This document shows positions 33,717 to 45,674 of a stretch of DNA of 64,000 bases, piece after piece. The notes below the pieces were generated by a model that searched no databases, was not told the DNA's origin, and worked only from the letters and a program-made list of their open reading frames with translations. Positions within the stretch are counted from its first letter, which is position 1, and the number at the start of each line of letters is the position of its first letter. The position numbers and the translations under genes were made by a program. Origin of the DNA: Puccinellia tenuiflora (lineage: Eukaryota > Streptophyta > Magnoliopsida > Poales > Poaceae); assembly GCA_012064385.1 (NCBI GenBank), contig QRDG01000846.1, forward strand, positions 496,001 to 560,000. The letters run 5' to 3'.

Positions 33717-33894
33717 AACTTTGGAGCGGCAGCAAGGTGAGTCTCGCGCTCTCAATCACTTTACTTTGTTTTTGTCTTGCTTAGTTTACTTCTTGTTTTG
33801 CTTATTTACTTGCTTAAAAAATTTAAAACCCAAAAATATTAGTATAGTCTTTATCCCTATTTTTAATTCCTGTTTAGTCTTTCGGTTTGCTACC

Positions 33895-34446
33895 ATGTCT
33901 AGTCCTTTTTCTCTCACTATGTCACCGCTGGTTGAGCTTGTCACTTTCAAACAAAGGAGTGGTGGAAGTTTTAAAGATGCTTGGGATAGAATTTCAGAAT
34001 TACATCAAAAGATACAACCCATGCTAGCTGTTTATGTTTTGTTGAGATGTTTTTTACTTTGGTCTTTTCGAGAAGTGCAAACATGCTTTAGATGTGATGG
34101 TACGAGGAAGCTTTGTTGAATATGATGGAATAAAATCTCTTCACATTATTGATGGATTGGTTGCTTTCCCTATGAATACTAAAATTGATGGAATAACTGA
34201 TAGATTAGGTAAGATAGAAAATATCTAAGTAATCTAAATGTTAAAGAAAAGGAGGGGACTTTGAAAAGTGACCAAATTCTTGAGATAGAAGGTGATAGAG
34301 AGCCTTATGTTAAAATTGAAATTAAAGAACAAACTTTCCTTGCCTATTGCGATATTGGTTCAATGATGTCTACTATGCGAAAAATGGTTTTTGATTCTTT
34401 AAACTTTGGAGATTTGTTTGATTACCTTTTTATCATTCCATGCTAA
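33895..34446 (+). pseudogene. gag and protease remnants of the deleted element
   Basis: From 33895 a frame starts MSSPFSLTMSPLVELVTFKQ, a gag-like start, and soon breaks. From about 34261 a protease-like piece reads EQTFLAYCDIGSMMSTM, where Athila-type proteases have a D-L-G-S active site. It ends at TAA near 34444. Most of gag and all of RT to integrase are missing. Confidence 0.65.
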
Positions 34447-34479
34447 TGGTAGTGTTACAAAAATCATGAAAAGAGATCA

Positions 34480-34616
34480 TTGACGTGCAACTCATTTTTG
34501 ATTTCAAAGTCCTACTGGTTCGATTAAACTTTGGTTCTTCATTGAGGGAAAACTGCTACTTAGTACATCCACGCCTTCACTTGGGGCACCACCCAACTCT
34601 TCATCATCAATCATCA
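34480..34616 (+). repeat. 3' LTR fragment of the deleted element
   Basis: Only the last about 137 bases of the 3' LTR remain. The junction with internal sequence lies at AGATC (34478-34482), a word also present at the matching place in the 5' LTR (CCAGAGATCGTCGACG). Confidence 0.85.
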
Positions 34617-34621
34617 ACGGA

Positions 34622-36165
34622 CATCTCGCAACGGCCGTTTCTAGAAGCCTCATTCCCCCTCCCCCCCCCCACCCCCGGTCTTCTCTCTCTTCGCGTGGTC
34701 TTCTCTCGCGCTGGCGATGAATTCCCCATAGATTCGCCGTCGATTCGCCGGTGACTGGAGGGGTCGAAGGCGTGGTGGCGTGGTGGCTTCATACAGGTAC
34801 TGCGAGGCGGCCTCGGGGAGGAGTTTTCTGCATCAATTTTGCAGGGGAGATGACCGCACATCGACCTCCCTCGCGTTTTACGGCTCAACCAAGTCGCCGT
34901 CGATTCACCGACGTCTGGAGGCTTCCAGGGCGTGGGGGCCTCATACGAGGACTACGGGACGACCTTGGAGGAGTGGGGCACTACATTTGAGCCGAGATTT
35001 CTCTGGGCTAGGTCGACGCAGGGGTTTTAAAGGGGAAGCACACGACGGGAGCAAGTTCAGTGGGGGATCGACTATGTTTGTCACCAGGTTAGTTACTACA
35101 AGTGTAGATCCAGAATCCCCTGTCGACGCGATGCGCCGTGAGAGCTTCACGACTCATTTTTGATTGGGGGGGAAGTAGATTTTGCTGATGCTCCAAACTC
35201 CTCCGTGGTCGCCCTGAGGCGCGCCACCGCTTCCAGTCCCCCTCCAGTTGCATTCAGTAGGGGGAAGACGACATGCTTATTTTTGTGGGGTAGGGTTTTG
35301 CGTACATGATCCGTAGCATGCACAATGTTGGGGTAGGGGTTTTTCTCTATGCTATGTGCTATTGACATTGGAAATCGAGGGAGGGACGCTTTTGCCTCAG
35401 AGGTTGGTTATGTGTTTGTTGTCAATTGTACTACGGTTGTATAGGCAAATAACCTGTGTAGGCAATTTTAATCATTACTATGCCAATTTAATTCAGTTTT
35501 GACGCAATTTTTAGTATGATTTTGGATGTAGTTTTGAGGCAATTCACTTGTAGGAAATTTAAGTCAATATGGATGCAATTTAGGTTCAGTTTAGAGGCAA
35601 GTTAGTTCAGTTTTTATGGAGGTAATTTTATGTTCAGTTTCGATAAATTTTGGGTTTAGTTCCGAGCCAAGTTAGTTCAGTTTTGGGGCAATTAAAATGA
35701 ATATGGATGCAATTTTAGTCCAGGTTGGTGGCAAGTTAGTTCAGTTTCATGGAGGCAAGTTAGTTCAGATTTTGGAGCTTAAAATGAATATGGATGCAAT
35801 TTTAGTCTAGGTTGGAGGCAAGTTAGTTCAGTTTCATGGAGGCAAGTTAGTTTCAGTTTTTGGGGCAATTAAAATGAATATGGATGCAATTTTAGTCCAG
35901 GTTGGAGGCAAGTTAGTTCAGTTTCATGGAGGCAAGTTAGTTTCAGTTCCAAGGCAAGTTAGGTGTTGTGTTTTTGTTTGTCACTAATTTTTTTGGTTGC
36001 ACCTGCATGTTTTGCTTTACTATACAGTCTAATAGCCTGTTTTAGGCAATTAAATCACTATATACAAGCAACTAATTTGCAGCTCATCTAACCGGTGTTT
36101 TTTATTCTACTTTGTTATCAGGAAACTACTCTGCTTTGGGGAATAGCTTTTGTCAGGAGGAAATC
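34622..36165. other. upstream region of the interrupted transposon-type gene, with tandem repeats
   Basis: No coding region is supported. A poly-C run is at about 34658-34673. Words such as GAGGCAAGTTAGTTCAG and GGATGCAATTTTAGT recur many times from 35500 on. The clearest block has three copies of an 87-90 bp unit, starting AAAATGAATATGGATGC at 35694, 35781 and 35871. A splice-acceptor-like TTATCAG precedes 36122. Confidence 0.6.
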
Positions 36166-36593
36166 ATGGCTGACATGCCGGGACAAGATGCTGGAGAGGT
36201 AGCCTTTTTTTGCCGCGCATGCGCATGACATTTCGCGAAGTCGGCAGTAGGAAAATATGACTTGATAGGCATTTATATGCATGCATTCTCTGAACGTTTT
36301 TTTTTCGTACTAGGACAGGCAACTTTTATTAGCCTAAACCTTTTTTTGGCAGGCAACTTTTATTAACATGTCATTATGCAACTCACATAGGAAACTTATG
36401 TATAAATGTGGGCTAATCCGTTTTTTGTAATTACCAATGTATACTTCTACATGCAAAATGTAGGCAATTGGTAGTATAATTTACCCGCGCTTAAGGCAAT
36501 TTCAATATAGACTTGACCATATCTGCATTTTGTTCTATGTTTTTTCACAGGGAATGGGAATAGGTAGGAAAGAGCATCACCAGCAAGGATCAT
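36166..36593 (+). pseudogene. 5' exons of a plant-mobile-domain/Ulp1-type transposon gene
   Basis: ATGGCTGACATGCCGGGACA (36166) starts a short exon ending at a GAG|GTAGCC donor (36198). The next exon probably begins after an AG near 36568 and reads ERASPARI into the TSD. It continues on the far side of the inserted Sirevirus at 62257. Family and frame are inferred from the downstream half. Confidence 0.5.
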
Positions 36594-38628
36594 TGAAAGT
36601 TCATGGTTGCCCCCATGTGTGGTTTTGGTAATTAATGACAATCTCTATGAACTAATGTGTGCTTCAAGTCATACTTGTAGGTTTGGTCCATAGCATTGCT
36701 TGATCTCCATTTGTTGGAGTCAAGGCTAAGGGAAGAAGATTATTTGTTGATCAAGGCTAAGTATTTCTCCATGAGCATGAATCAAGAGGAAGATCCTATG
36801 TAGCTCGTGGAGCATGGCATCATGGTGATCGTCATCAAGATAATGGCCAAGTGAAGATATGCCGAAGAAGAGGTTCTCCCATATTGGTGTATGGGCGAGC
36901 AACATGTGAGTCTTCACTAAGCAAAGCGTAATCAAGAAAGGTGGTCCATCTTGAGAAGATGGAGATCATCATCGACCTCAAGTGGATTATGTGCAAGGCA
37001 AAGGTATGATCTTGATAGGTTTTCTATTTTACCGGTCTCATGATGTTAGTTGAGAGACCGGATTATAGGATAGTTAACCGTACTATCAAGAGGGGCTCTC
37101 GAGCGAGTATCTTGATCGTATCGTTCGTAGAGAGCTCAAACCTTTGCATCCTTGGCATCATATTTCTTGGTTGTTATTTGGCTTTTATCCTTGTGAGGAT
37201 TTAGAGCTTGTGTCCATCTTCATACCAAGCTCTAGTTCATCAAACTCTCTTCTAAGAGAGGTCAAACTATCTTCTTGTGGTTTCCTCCTCACATGATGGA
37301 CTATGATGTGTATATGCATGATATTGTAGGTCTTGTGATTATCTTCGAAACAAGCCTAAGATCCTAGAAAACGGAGTCCGGATGAAAAACTTGTTGGGTT
37401 CTTTATGTTGGAGGATTTACCGGTTGATGTTTATACAAAGGTTTTACCTTTACACATTTGGTTTTATTCTCCCCTATTGGACTATGATGTTTCTATTCTT
37501 GTAGAGCTTTTCGTTGCGATTCCAACGAGCCCAAGAATATCGAAAACGGAGTTCAGATGATAAAGATATCTTCGTTTTTGTGTTGATGTTTCTGCAGTTT
37601 TTCTGTAGGCCGGAGTCTCCGGTCTGCGCAGTTTATTTTTCGTCCAAAACGTGGTGCGGTACTGGTCCCTGGTCCGGAGTTGCACCGGAATCTACGGCCT
37701 AGGACCGAAGTCTCCGGTCTGGGCAGACCGGAGTCTCTGGTGTAAGCAGTTTGCAACGGCTCTTTTTCATGGGGACCTATAAAAGGCCCCCTTTCTTCCC
37801 CAAAGGGTCAAGAGCTTCTTCCAGTATGTTGTCCCCTCTTTCTCCCACCATTGTTGACCTTGTAAAGCTTGCCCCTCTCTCAATCCCTACCATGATTCTT
37901 GCATATCTTTGAGGGAAAGTGAGTGGAGATCTAGATCTACATTTCCACCAATCAATCTCTCCTTTAAGTGAGGGGAACCTAGTGGATCTAGTTCTTGGAG
38001 TTCTTTTGTGGTTCTCCTCTTTGTTCTTCCTCTCTTATTCCCCCATAAGCATTTGTTGCTTTGTTGAAATTTGAGAGTGAACGATTTGAGCACTTGTGCT
38101 CTTGCCATTGCATTAGGTGCATCGGTTTGTGCTCCCCGCGAAGATTCGTGGAAGTGAAGTTTGAGAGCTTGTTACCCTTGGGATTCCGCCTTGAAGGATT
38201 CTGATAGTGGAAGGTGAACCGAGCCTTTGTGGCGAGGTTCATCGGAGAATAGGGTGAGGCCTTTGTGGCGTTGAGTAGGCCTGTTGTGGCGAGCTCACAC
38301 CCCTCCAACGAGACGTACTCCCTTAACAAGGAGGAACTCGTAAATACATCATCGTCTCCGCGTGCCTCGGTTGTTTCTATACCCGAGCTCTTTATTTATG
38401 CAATTTACATTGTGATAGCCTTCGTGCTTGAAGTATTATATCTTGCTATCACCTTGTTGTTATCTTGCTTAGCATAAGTTGTTGGTGCACATAGGTGAAC
38501 CTAGTATATTAGGTTTTGTGTGCTTGATAAATTAAACGCTAGTTTTATTCCGCATTTATCAAGCCATAAACGTAAAAGTTTTAAATCGCCTATTCACCCC
38601 CCCTCTAGGTGACATCCTTGTCCTTTCA
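36594..38628 (+). repeat. 5' LTR of the gag-only Sirevirus
   Basis: It is 2035 bp, TGAAAG...CTTTCA, with a TATA box CTATAAAAG at 37777-37785. It holds palindromes of the CCGGAGTCTCCGG type around 37612-37740. A block of GCCTTTGTGGCG-like repeats (38223-38290) is shared with the other Sirevirus LTR. Confidence 0.93.
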
Positions 38629-38630
38629 AT

Positions 38631-38643
38631 TGGTATCAGAGCC
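38631..38643 (+). other. primer binding site, initiator Met tRNA
   Basis: TGGTATCAGAGCC lies two bases after the LTR end. Confidence 0.93.
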
Positions 38644-38683
38644 TGGGCTCTCATTATTAGGCTTTACCGCCTAGAGAGTAAAG

Positions 38684-40616
38684 ATGTCGTTTAGAGAATT
38701 AGTGCATGATCCCACTTTTATTTTCGATGGCACAAATTATGATGTTTGGAAAATTCACATGTTTAATCTTTTTAGGGCCATGGGTCCAAATTATATAAAG
38801 AGTATTGTAGATATGGGTTTTTATCCTCCAATGGATTCCCAAGAATTATCTATAGAGGACGAGGAAAACTCTTATCTCGATACTCAAGTATCTAATGGTC
38901 TTATTTGTATTTTGAGCGATGTAGTTCTTGCTTCAATCATGCCTTTTCAGAATGCACATGAGTTGTGGACCAAGCTTCAAGATAAATATGAAGTGTCCAA
39001 CTTTATTGAGGATGATTGTTCTCCCTCCACCTCCGGCCGTAATGAGTTCTCATCTTCGTCTACTTCACCAATATGTGGTAAGCCACAAACTAATGTAATG
39101 GTGAGTAGTGATGGGTTTTGCAATTTGGATAGTGAGCTCATTGTTGATGATTATTCATCTCTATCTCATTGCAATGCCTCATCTTTGGACTTAAACACAT
39201 ATAGCACTATAAATGATTTACATGCTAGTGTTGATAGTTCTTGCATGTCATCTAAAAATTCCGATTATAAATCTCATGATGATATGCTTGCCTTATCTTG
39301 TTGCCATGATAAACATTCTTGTGTTCCCTCTAATCCTTGTATTATTAATAATGTAGAGGAAACCCAAATATCTATGGAACAAGATGTGAACTTGAGTAGT
39401 TCAATAATTAATTGTTCATCTTCATCAACCACCTTTTGCCTTATGGCTAAATCTTCAAGTAATGATGATGATAATAATAATAACGATGATGAAGAAAATG
39501 ATGATGCTCTCCTTCATAATAAAGGTCTAATGGTTCTTAAGGCTCTTTCAAAGAATAAAATTGCTTGTGATAACCTCTATGAAATCATGAGCACCCTTGT
39601 TGAGCGCGGGCTTACTATTAAAGCTTTAGAAACAAGCCTTGAAGAAAAGGGAAGGATTGAAAGAGATGATGCTATGGAAAAAGCATCTTTAGAGAATTCC
39701 CTTGAGGAAGATCATGAGACTCGGGTTGATCTTGAGGAGAAACTCAATTCCATTGAGGAGTCTCATAATGAAATAATTGCTAAACTCATCAAAGAACGTG
39801 ACCATGCTCATGCTAAATATAAAGTGTCTAAAAAGGAAAATGCTAGATTGAATGATGAGCTTGTCAAGTTGTCTTCTTGCACTTCTAATATTAATGATGC
39901 TTGTGCTACTAACTCCACTTCTTGTGAAACATCTATTTTGAAGGAGAATGTTGGGCTAAAGGCTCAACTTGAGTTGCTAACTAGCAAGTATGGGAAATTG
40001 GAAGAAATTCATGAAAAAATTTCTAGCTCTAATGAGGATCTTCTATCTTCCCATACTAAGCTAAGGTTAGCTCTTGAGGCCATCACTACCAAGGTAACAT
40101 CTAGTGAGCCTCATGTGGACAATGGCACAACCTCTAGTAAAAATGCTATATTGCTTTGTGCTAGTCCTCGTAATTAATCCACTCACAATATTGGTACATC
40201 TTGTGATGAATTACTTTCTATGCCTTGTTGCTCTAACAATGGTGCATCTACCTCCTATAGTACTTGTGTTGTTACTAACCATGTAGAGAAAAGAGGAGAG
40301 CTCAAGGCCCAAGCCTCTTCTTTGAAGAAAGGCTTGGAAAAGCGTCATGGAGGGAAGACCACACTTGACAACATGTTGAGTGTGCAACAATTCTCCAATG
40401 ACAAGAGTGGACTTGGATTCAACTCCAACAACAAGAACAAGTCCAAGATTGACAACAAGAAGGGCCAAGAGCAAGTCAAGAATTTGCCCAAGATTGTTTG
40501 CTTCAAGTGCAAAGTTGAAGGGCACCATGTTAGATCTTGCCCAGTGAAGAAGAAGCCTCTTAGTGAGAAGCAACTAGGGAAGCGGCCTCTCGTTCAATCT
40601 CATGCTCCAACTTGAG
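38684..40616 (+). pseudogene. Sirevirus gag with coiled coil and two zinc knuckles, one internal stop
   Basis: The frame starts MSFRELVHDPTFIFDGTNYD and stays open for 497 codons to a TAA at 40175-40177. It then continues in the same frame to 40616 and, past further stops, to about 40940. The N-terminal part (WKIHMFNLFRAMG) is copia-capsid-like; a long coiled coil covers about residues 315-470 (ERDDAMEKASLENSLEEDHE). Zinc knuckles CFKCKVEGHHVRSC and CYLCREKGHFASSC lie near 40498 and 40705, both CX2CX4HX4C. The end (FAKYVG, VPKPIV) matches the gag end of the other Sirevirus. Read-through would be needed for a full protein. Confidence 0.8.
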
Positions 40617-40945
40617 TTGAACAAAGGTCACTTCCTAAAAAGACTCAAGCTATTGCTCCTCAAGTTGCGGAGCCTATTAACAAGAAAGAGAAGAGTCGAA
40701 GTTGCTATTTATGCCGTGAGAAGGGCCATTTTGCTTCTTCATGCACTAACGGTACCCTATTGAACCACATTATAATTAATGATGTGTATTCTCTTAGGAA
40801 GGATAGGGTTGGCAATGTGTTTGCCAAATATGTGGGAACTCAAAGTGGTGTCAAGAAAAGAACCATTTGAGTCCCCAAGCCTATTGTGACTAACCTCTTA
40901 GGACCCAACTTGGTTGGGGACCAACAATCTCAAACTTGATCAATA

Positions 40946-43900
40946 AGTGTTGATGGAGGACATTGGAGACTTGGGTATCTTTGAAGAACTAAGGGATCTT
41001 CATGATTATATTTCCTCAAGCCAAGTCATTTAGATTATTTGTTCTATCTCATATCCAACATTCCTTCTTGCAGTAACTTGTATTTAAATCATATATACAT
41101 TGAAATTTGCTTGCCCCCTTTGCATGTGTTAGTTTTGTTCCTAGCATATGGTTATATATGTTGTGCTTCTTATCTAACTTGAGTAATCAAGCATGTGTAG
41201 ATTAATTAGTACATCATGTATTGTGTAAACTTTGTGTTGGGCCTCTATTGGATCTTGTGTGGATTTTATTTGGCTCTTTTGAGATATTAATGGACTATCC
41301 CATTTTGGGGGAGTGATATGCTTCGTGCAATTCATAATCCTAAAATGTTTATACATATGAGGTGTTACCACTTAGTATTGATATTTCAATATTATCTAGC
41401 CACTATGTGGTACGTCATGCTCATGAGAAATTCTAATTCTACAATGTCCATTAATTTCTATAGTTGGAATTTATTAGCCTCTTGATAGAAAGAAACTAAT
41501 TATCATGTTATGGGGGAGTAATAAGCTACGTGCCTATTACAATCCTAGAAAACGTGAACATTTGAGGTTGTGCCACTTGGAGTTGATATTGTAAATTATC
41601 TTGTTCCCATGTGGCATGTTTTGCTCAAATAAGTTCCAATTTGATCTAGTGTTTCTATTTGCTCTTTCTTTGTGATCTTGTTTTTATGAGTTTGCTTGGT
41701 GTGGTTTTCTTCAAATATGCATTTCCATATCATATTTGGGAAATCATTCGCCTTCATCTTTCTCTAACCATGGCTTTGTCGGTTGGTTCGAGTAGTTGGA
41801 GCTACCAATAAACTCTTTCGAAGCATTGTGTTTAAATCTTATCCTTGCCATATGCTTATTGGTTGTGAAGTTGGTCTTGAATATCATTCCTATATACCAC
41901 CGAGAAATGTCTCTCTATGCTCCTTGTCCATGACAAGTGATACTCATAATTGTGGTGGATTTTGTAGACCATCTTCACATTGTCTCTTGCGTTGTATTGC
42001 CTCATTTATTGATAAGTGTTTATTTTGACTTCCGTTGTCTTCCTTGCCTCTTGCATGGATCCTATTTTTCAATTGGTATAGTTTAGTGTTGTATATAACA
42101 TATGGAGAGTAATGATCCCTTGTGTGTGCATTTTGTATTCAAATGCAAATATCAAAATAATGCATGAATCTTGGGGGAGCTTTCGTTTATTATTTAGAAC
42201 CCTATCCTATCAATCAATATTTGATCCTTTCAATTGGCATTTGATTTTTATCTTATGTGTTTATGGAAGACAAACATTTTCTTTTGATGCTTTGTGCCAT
42301 CATGAAAAGTGTAGAGAGTGTTTGGTTTATTGGTTGTAACCTTGCTCTCTCTTGGGAGTCTTGCTTTCTTATTTCTTGTTTCTTGTTTATCCTCTAAAAA
42401 TGAGAAAATCCTTTTGAGCATGTCTCTTTCCTTTATCTTATATGCTCATTGGCCTTGCCTCGGTACCTTCAATTGGTATTAATTGGAATTTGATATCTCA
42501 TCCATAGATATTTGTTTCAATTAGTATCCCTTATGGGAGCTTTGATACCTTGCTTCTTGACTTCTCTTTTACTTGATATCTTTCGAGTAATATCCTTCTT
42601 TTGGTATCCTCGCTTCTAGTTGGTATCCTTTTCAATTGGTGTCTTATCTCTCATGTGTTGTTTGATTTGATTCCTTTTTATATCTCACTTCATGTGTTGA
42701 TGTGTTTTAGAATCAATCATATGTTGATTTGATTCTTCCTCAATCATGTGTTGATTTGGATTTTGATATAATTTGGACAACATTTTCGTGTCACACTTTG
42801 GTGTGCTCTCTTTTTGGTTTACTTGATGTTTTTGTCCAAATTGTACCTCGTTTGGTTCTTGAAAGACTTTGTATGTATATCCTTTAACATATATATTATA
42901 TGCCATGTTTGCCTTTCTTGTTCTAATATATAGGGTATACTCCACCGAATCCTAAATGGGCTAAGATGTGCATGAAATTCAATTTCATATCTATATGCAC
43001 ATATTTATGTGGAGTGTGTCCTATGTATTGTAGTGTATCTAACTACTATCGGACCCAATGAGTTTGGGAACCATTTTGTACTTGAATTTTGTTTTTTGGT
43101 ACAATGGAGATGCATTGGAGGCTTGTCTAATTCATAAAGAAGGTGTTCTCACCATGTGATTATAGAAGTCAAGCTACGATGATTAGCAAACTCTCATCTT
43201 CTTCATCACCAATGACATCTCGGTAACAAGTATCTACCTCATGCATACCTTTCTAGTTTTCAACCGTGTGTCGGTTGCCTCTTGGCATGAAAGCTTTTAT
43301 GTGCAATTGTTGTGGTTTTGGCCTTTTTCCTTCACTTGGTATATCTTTGTGATATTTGTGATGAAATTGTAAAAACCTTTTCTTCAATTGGTATTCTTTA
43401 TTAGTGATACTTGTTGCCTATCTCAAAGCATCTCCACTATCTCTTGTTCCCTTAGTGATATGTGTGATGTCTTTGATTTGTTTGAAGTCCATTTATATAC
43501 AATGAGATAAATTTGAGCTATGTGCTATGCTTTTAAACAATAATCTTACTTCTGTATTTATGACTTCCTTTTGGATACCTCTCTCATGCTTCATTAACCA
43601 TTTCATATGTACATGTTTCTTTGTGGATGTATATCATCAATGATTTGTCTACTTAGAAACCTATACATATGAGAGAGGTCACTTTTTATTTGGTATCCTA
43701 TTTCTTTCGAGCCACCTTGTTTTTCATCTATAATTCTTTGGTTGCTCCAAATTTGTCTTGTGAGTGCTTGTCTTATTTCTATTTGCATATTTGCGCACTA
43801 ACATTTTATTGAAGATCTTTGTCTTCATGCTTATCACGGTGAGCATGTTTATTTTTATTGACTAAATGTTCTATCTAGCTCTTGGCTTTTCAATTGGTTT

Positions 43901-44566
43901 TAGTCTCCAATTGGTATCCTTGAGCTTGTGAACATATTTTTTTTAAAAAAATCTTCTTTGTATCTTGGTTGGGCCTATCTTATGATGAGTTTTTTTTAAT
44001 TGGTATCTTCTTATGACTCAACCATATCTTTGGTGCAAGTGCTATGATTTGCATTAGCTTTATGCTCTCTTGCACTTGTTGCGTGTTCTAGATGATTTTG
44101 GGGAAGTAAGAATTCCATATTTGTGTACTCCTCAATAGTGCATGAGCATTGGGGAGCTTCTCCATTTTTATTTAGAACTCTCGTTTTGGATCTCTTCGAT
44201 TGCTTTTCTCCTTTGTGGAGTAATTTAGAATGAGCTCATCTTATTTGCAATCTTTGGATCCTCAATATAGTTTGACTTCCTCCAAATATTCTTCATTGAA
44301 TAGGTGCATTTTATTTCACTCATATCTTGAGAAGTGCACACTTTTTTGAGGATCTCACACTATATTGGCCTTCTAAATTGTTCCTCCCATTTCGGTAATC
44401 GATGCCAATGGGGGAGAAGTTTAGAGGGTTTAAGGTAATATGGCTTTATGCTTTTGTTTGGTTCTTAAGCATTTTCCTTTAATGCTCTTGCATCCTTGCT
44501 TACTTGTCTTGAAAGGTTGCTTAATTCATTATATAAACCCTCTTAAAAAGGGATTGTCATCAATTA
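40946..44566 (+). other. long non-coding 3' region with PPT-like and PBS-like repeats
   Basis: Pol would be expected here but no coding region is visible. PPT-like GGGGGAG recurs near 41308, 41514, 42173, 44410 and 44575. Two of these head a related block of about 80 bases (41308-41390 and 41512-41594: AGCTACGTGC, CACTTGGAGTTGATATT). Another block pair is 42168-42205 and 44146-44185. TTCAATTGGTATC-like words, resembling the LTR-PBS junction, occur at least nine times from 42068 to 44010. Confidence 0.75.
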
Positions 44567-44582
44567 CCAAAATGGGGGAGAT
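44567..44582 (+). other. polypurine tract of the gag-only Sirevirus
   Basis: AAAATGGGGGAGAT ends exactly at the 3' LTR start TGAAAGTGC. Confidence 0.88.
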
Positions 44583-45674
44583 TGAAAGTGCATGGTTGCC
44601 CCCATGTGTGGTTTTGATAATTAATGACAATCTATATGGACAAATATGTTCTTCAAGTCATACTTGTAGGTTTGGTCCATAGCATTGCTTGATCTCCATT
44701 AGTTGGAGTCAAGGCTAAGGGAAGAAGATTATTTGTTGATCAAGGCTAAGTATTTCTCCATGAGTATGAATCAAGAGGAAGATCCTATGTAGCTCGTGGA
44801 GGATGGCTTCAAGGTGATCATCATCAAGATAATGGCCAAGTGAAGATATGCCGAAGAAGAGGTTCTCCCATATTGGTGTATGGGGGAGCAACATGTGAGT
44901 CTTCACCAAGCAAAGCGTAATCAAGAAAGGTGGTCCATCTTGAGAAGATGGAGATCATCATCATCGACCTCAAGTGGATTATGTGCAAGGCAAAGGTATT
45001 ATATTGATAGGTTTTCTATTTTACCGGTCTCATGATGTTAGTTGAGAGACCGGATTATTGGATAGGTAACCGTACTATCAAGAGGGGTTCTCGAGCGAGT
45101 ATCTTGATCGTATCGTTCGTAGAGAGCTCAAACCTTTGCATCCTTGGCATCACATTTCTTGGTTGTTATTTGGCTTTTATCCACGTGAGGATTTAGAGCT
45201 TGTGTTCATCTTCATACCAAGCTCTAGTTCATCAAAAACGGATTTCATGAATATCTTCTTGCGTTTTTGATATTGGAGGTTTTACCGGTTTGTCTCTTCT
45301 AATAGAGGTCAAACTCTCTTCTTGTGGTTTCCTCCTCACATGATGGACTATGATGTGTATATGCATGGTATTTTAGGTATTGTGATTATCTTCGAAACAA
45401 TCCTAAGATCATAGAAAACGGAGTCCGGATGAAAAACTTGTTGGGTACTTTATGTTGGAGGATTTACCGGTTGATCTTTATACAATGATTTTACCTTTAC
45501 ACATTTGGTTTTATTCTCCCTTGTTGGAATATTATGTTTCTCTGTATATTCTTGTAGAGATTTTCGTTCCGATTCCAACGAGCCCAAGAACATCGAAAAC
45601 GGAGTTCGGATGATAAAGATATCTTCGTTTTCGTGTTGATGTTTCTGCAGTTTTTCTGTAGGCCGGAGTCTCCG
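44583..45674 (+). repeat. 3' LTR of the Sirevirus, first part
   Basis: It starts TGAAAGTGCATGGTTGCC and matches the 5' LTR from 36594. It differs by an extra segment at about 45233-45297. It stops at CTCCG, where the next element is inserted. Confidence 0.93.

Larger units (their letters stand above)
32091..34616 (+). mobile_element. Athila-type Ty3/gypsy element, internally deleted
   Basis: A 5' LTR (32091-33690), a tRNA-Asp-type PBS, short gag and protease remnants and only the last about 137 bases of the 3' LTR are left. Perfect TSDs ACGGA flank it (32086-32090 and 34617-34621), proving both outer ends. Most of the interior and of the 3' LTR was lost in one deletion. The LTR start TGATACGT...CTATAATTTTT resembles abundant Triticeae gypsy families (from memory). 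Confidence 0.88.

Noticed and set aside
38631..38643. tRNA-like TGGTATCAGAGCC and TGGCGCCGTTGCCGG words as tRNA genes
   Set aside because: Only the tRNA-complementary primer sites are present; no cloverleaf could be drawn around them.
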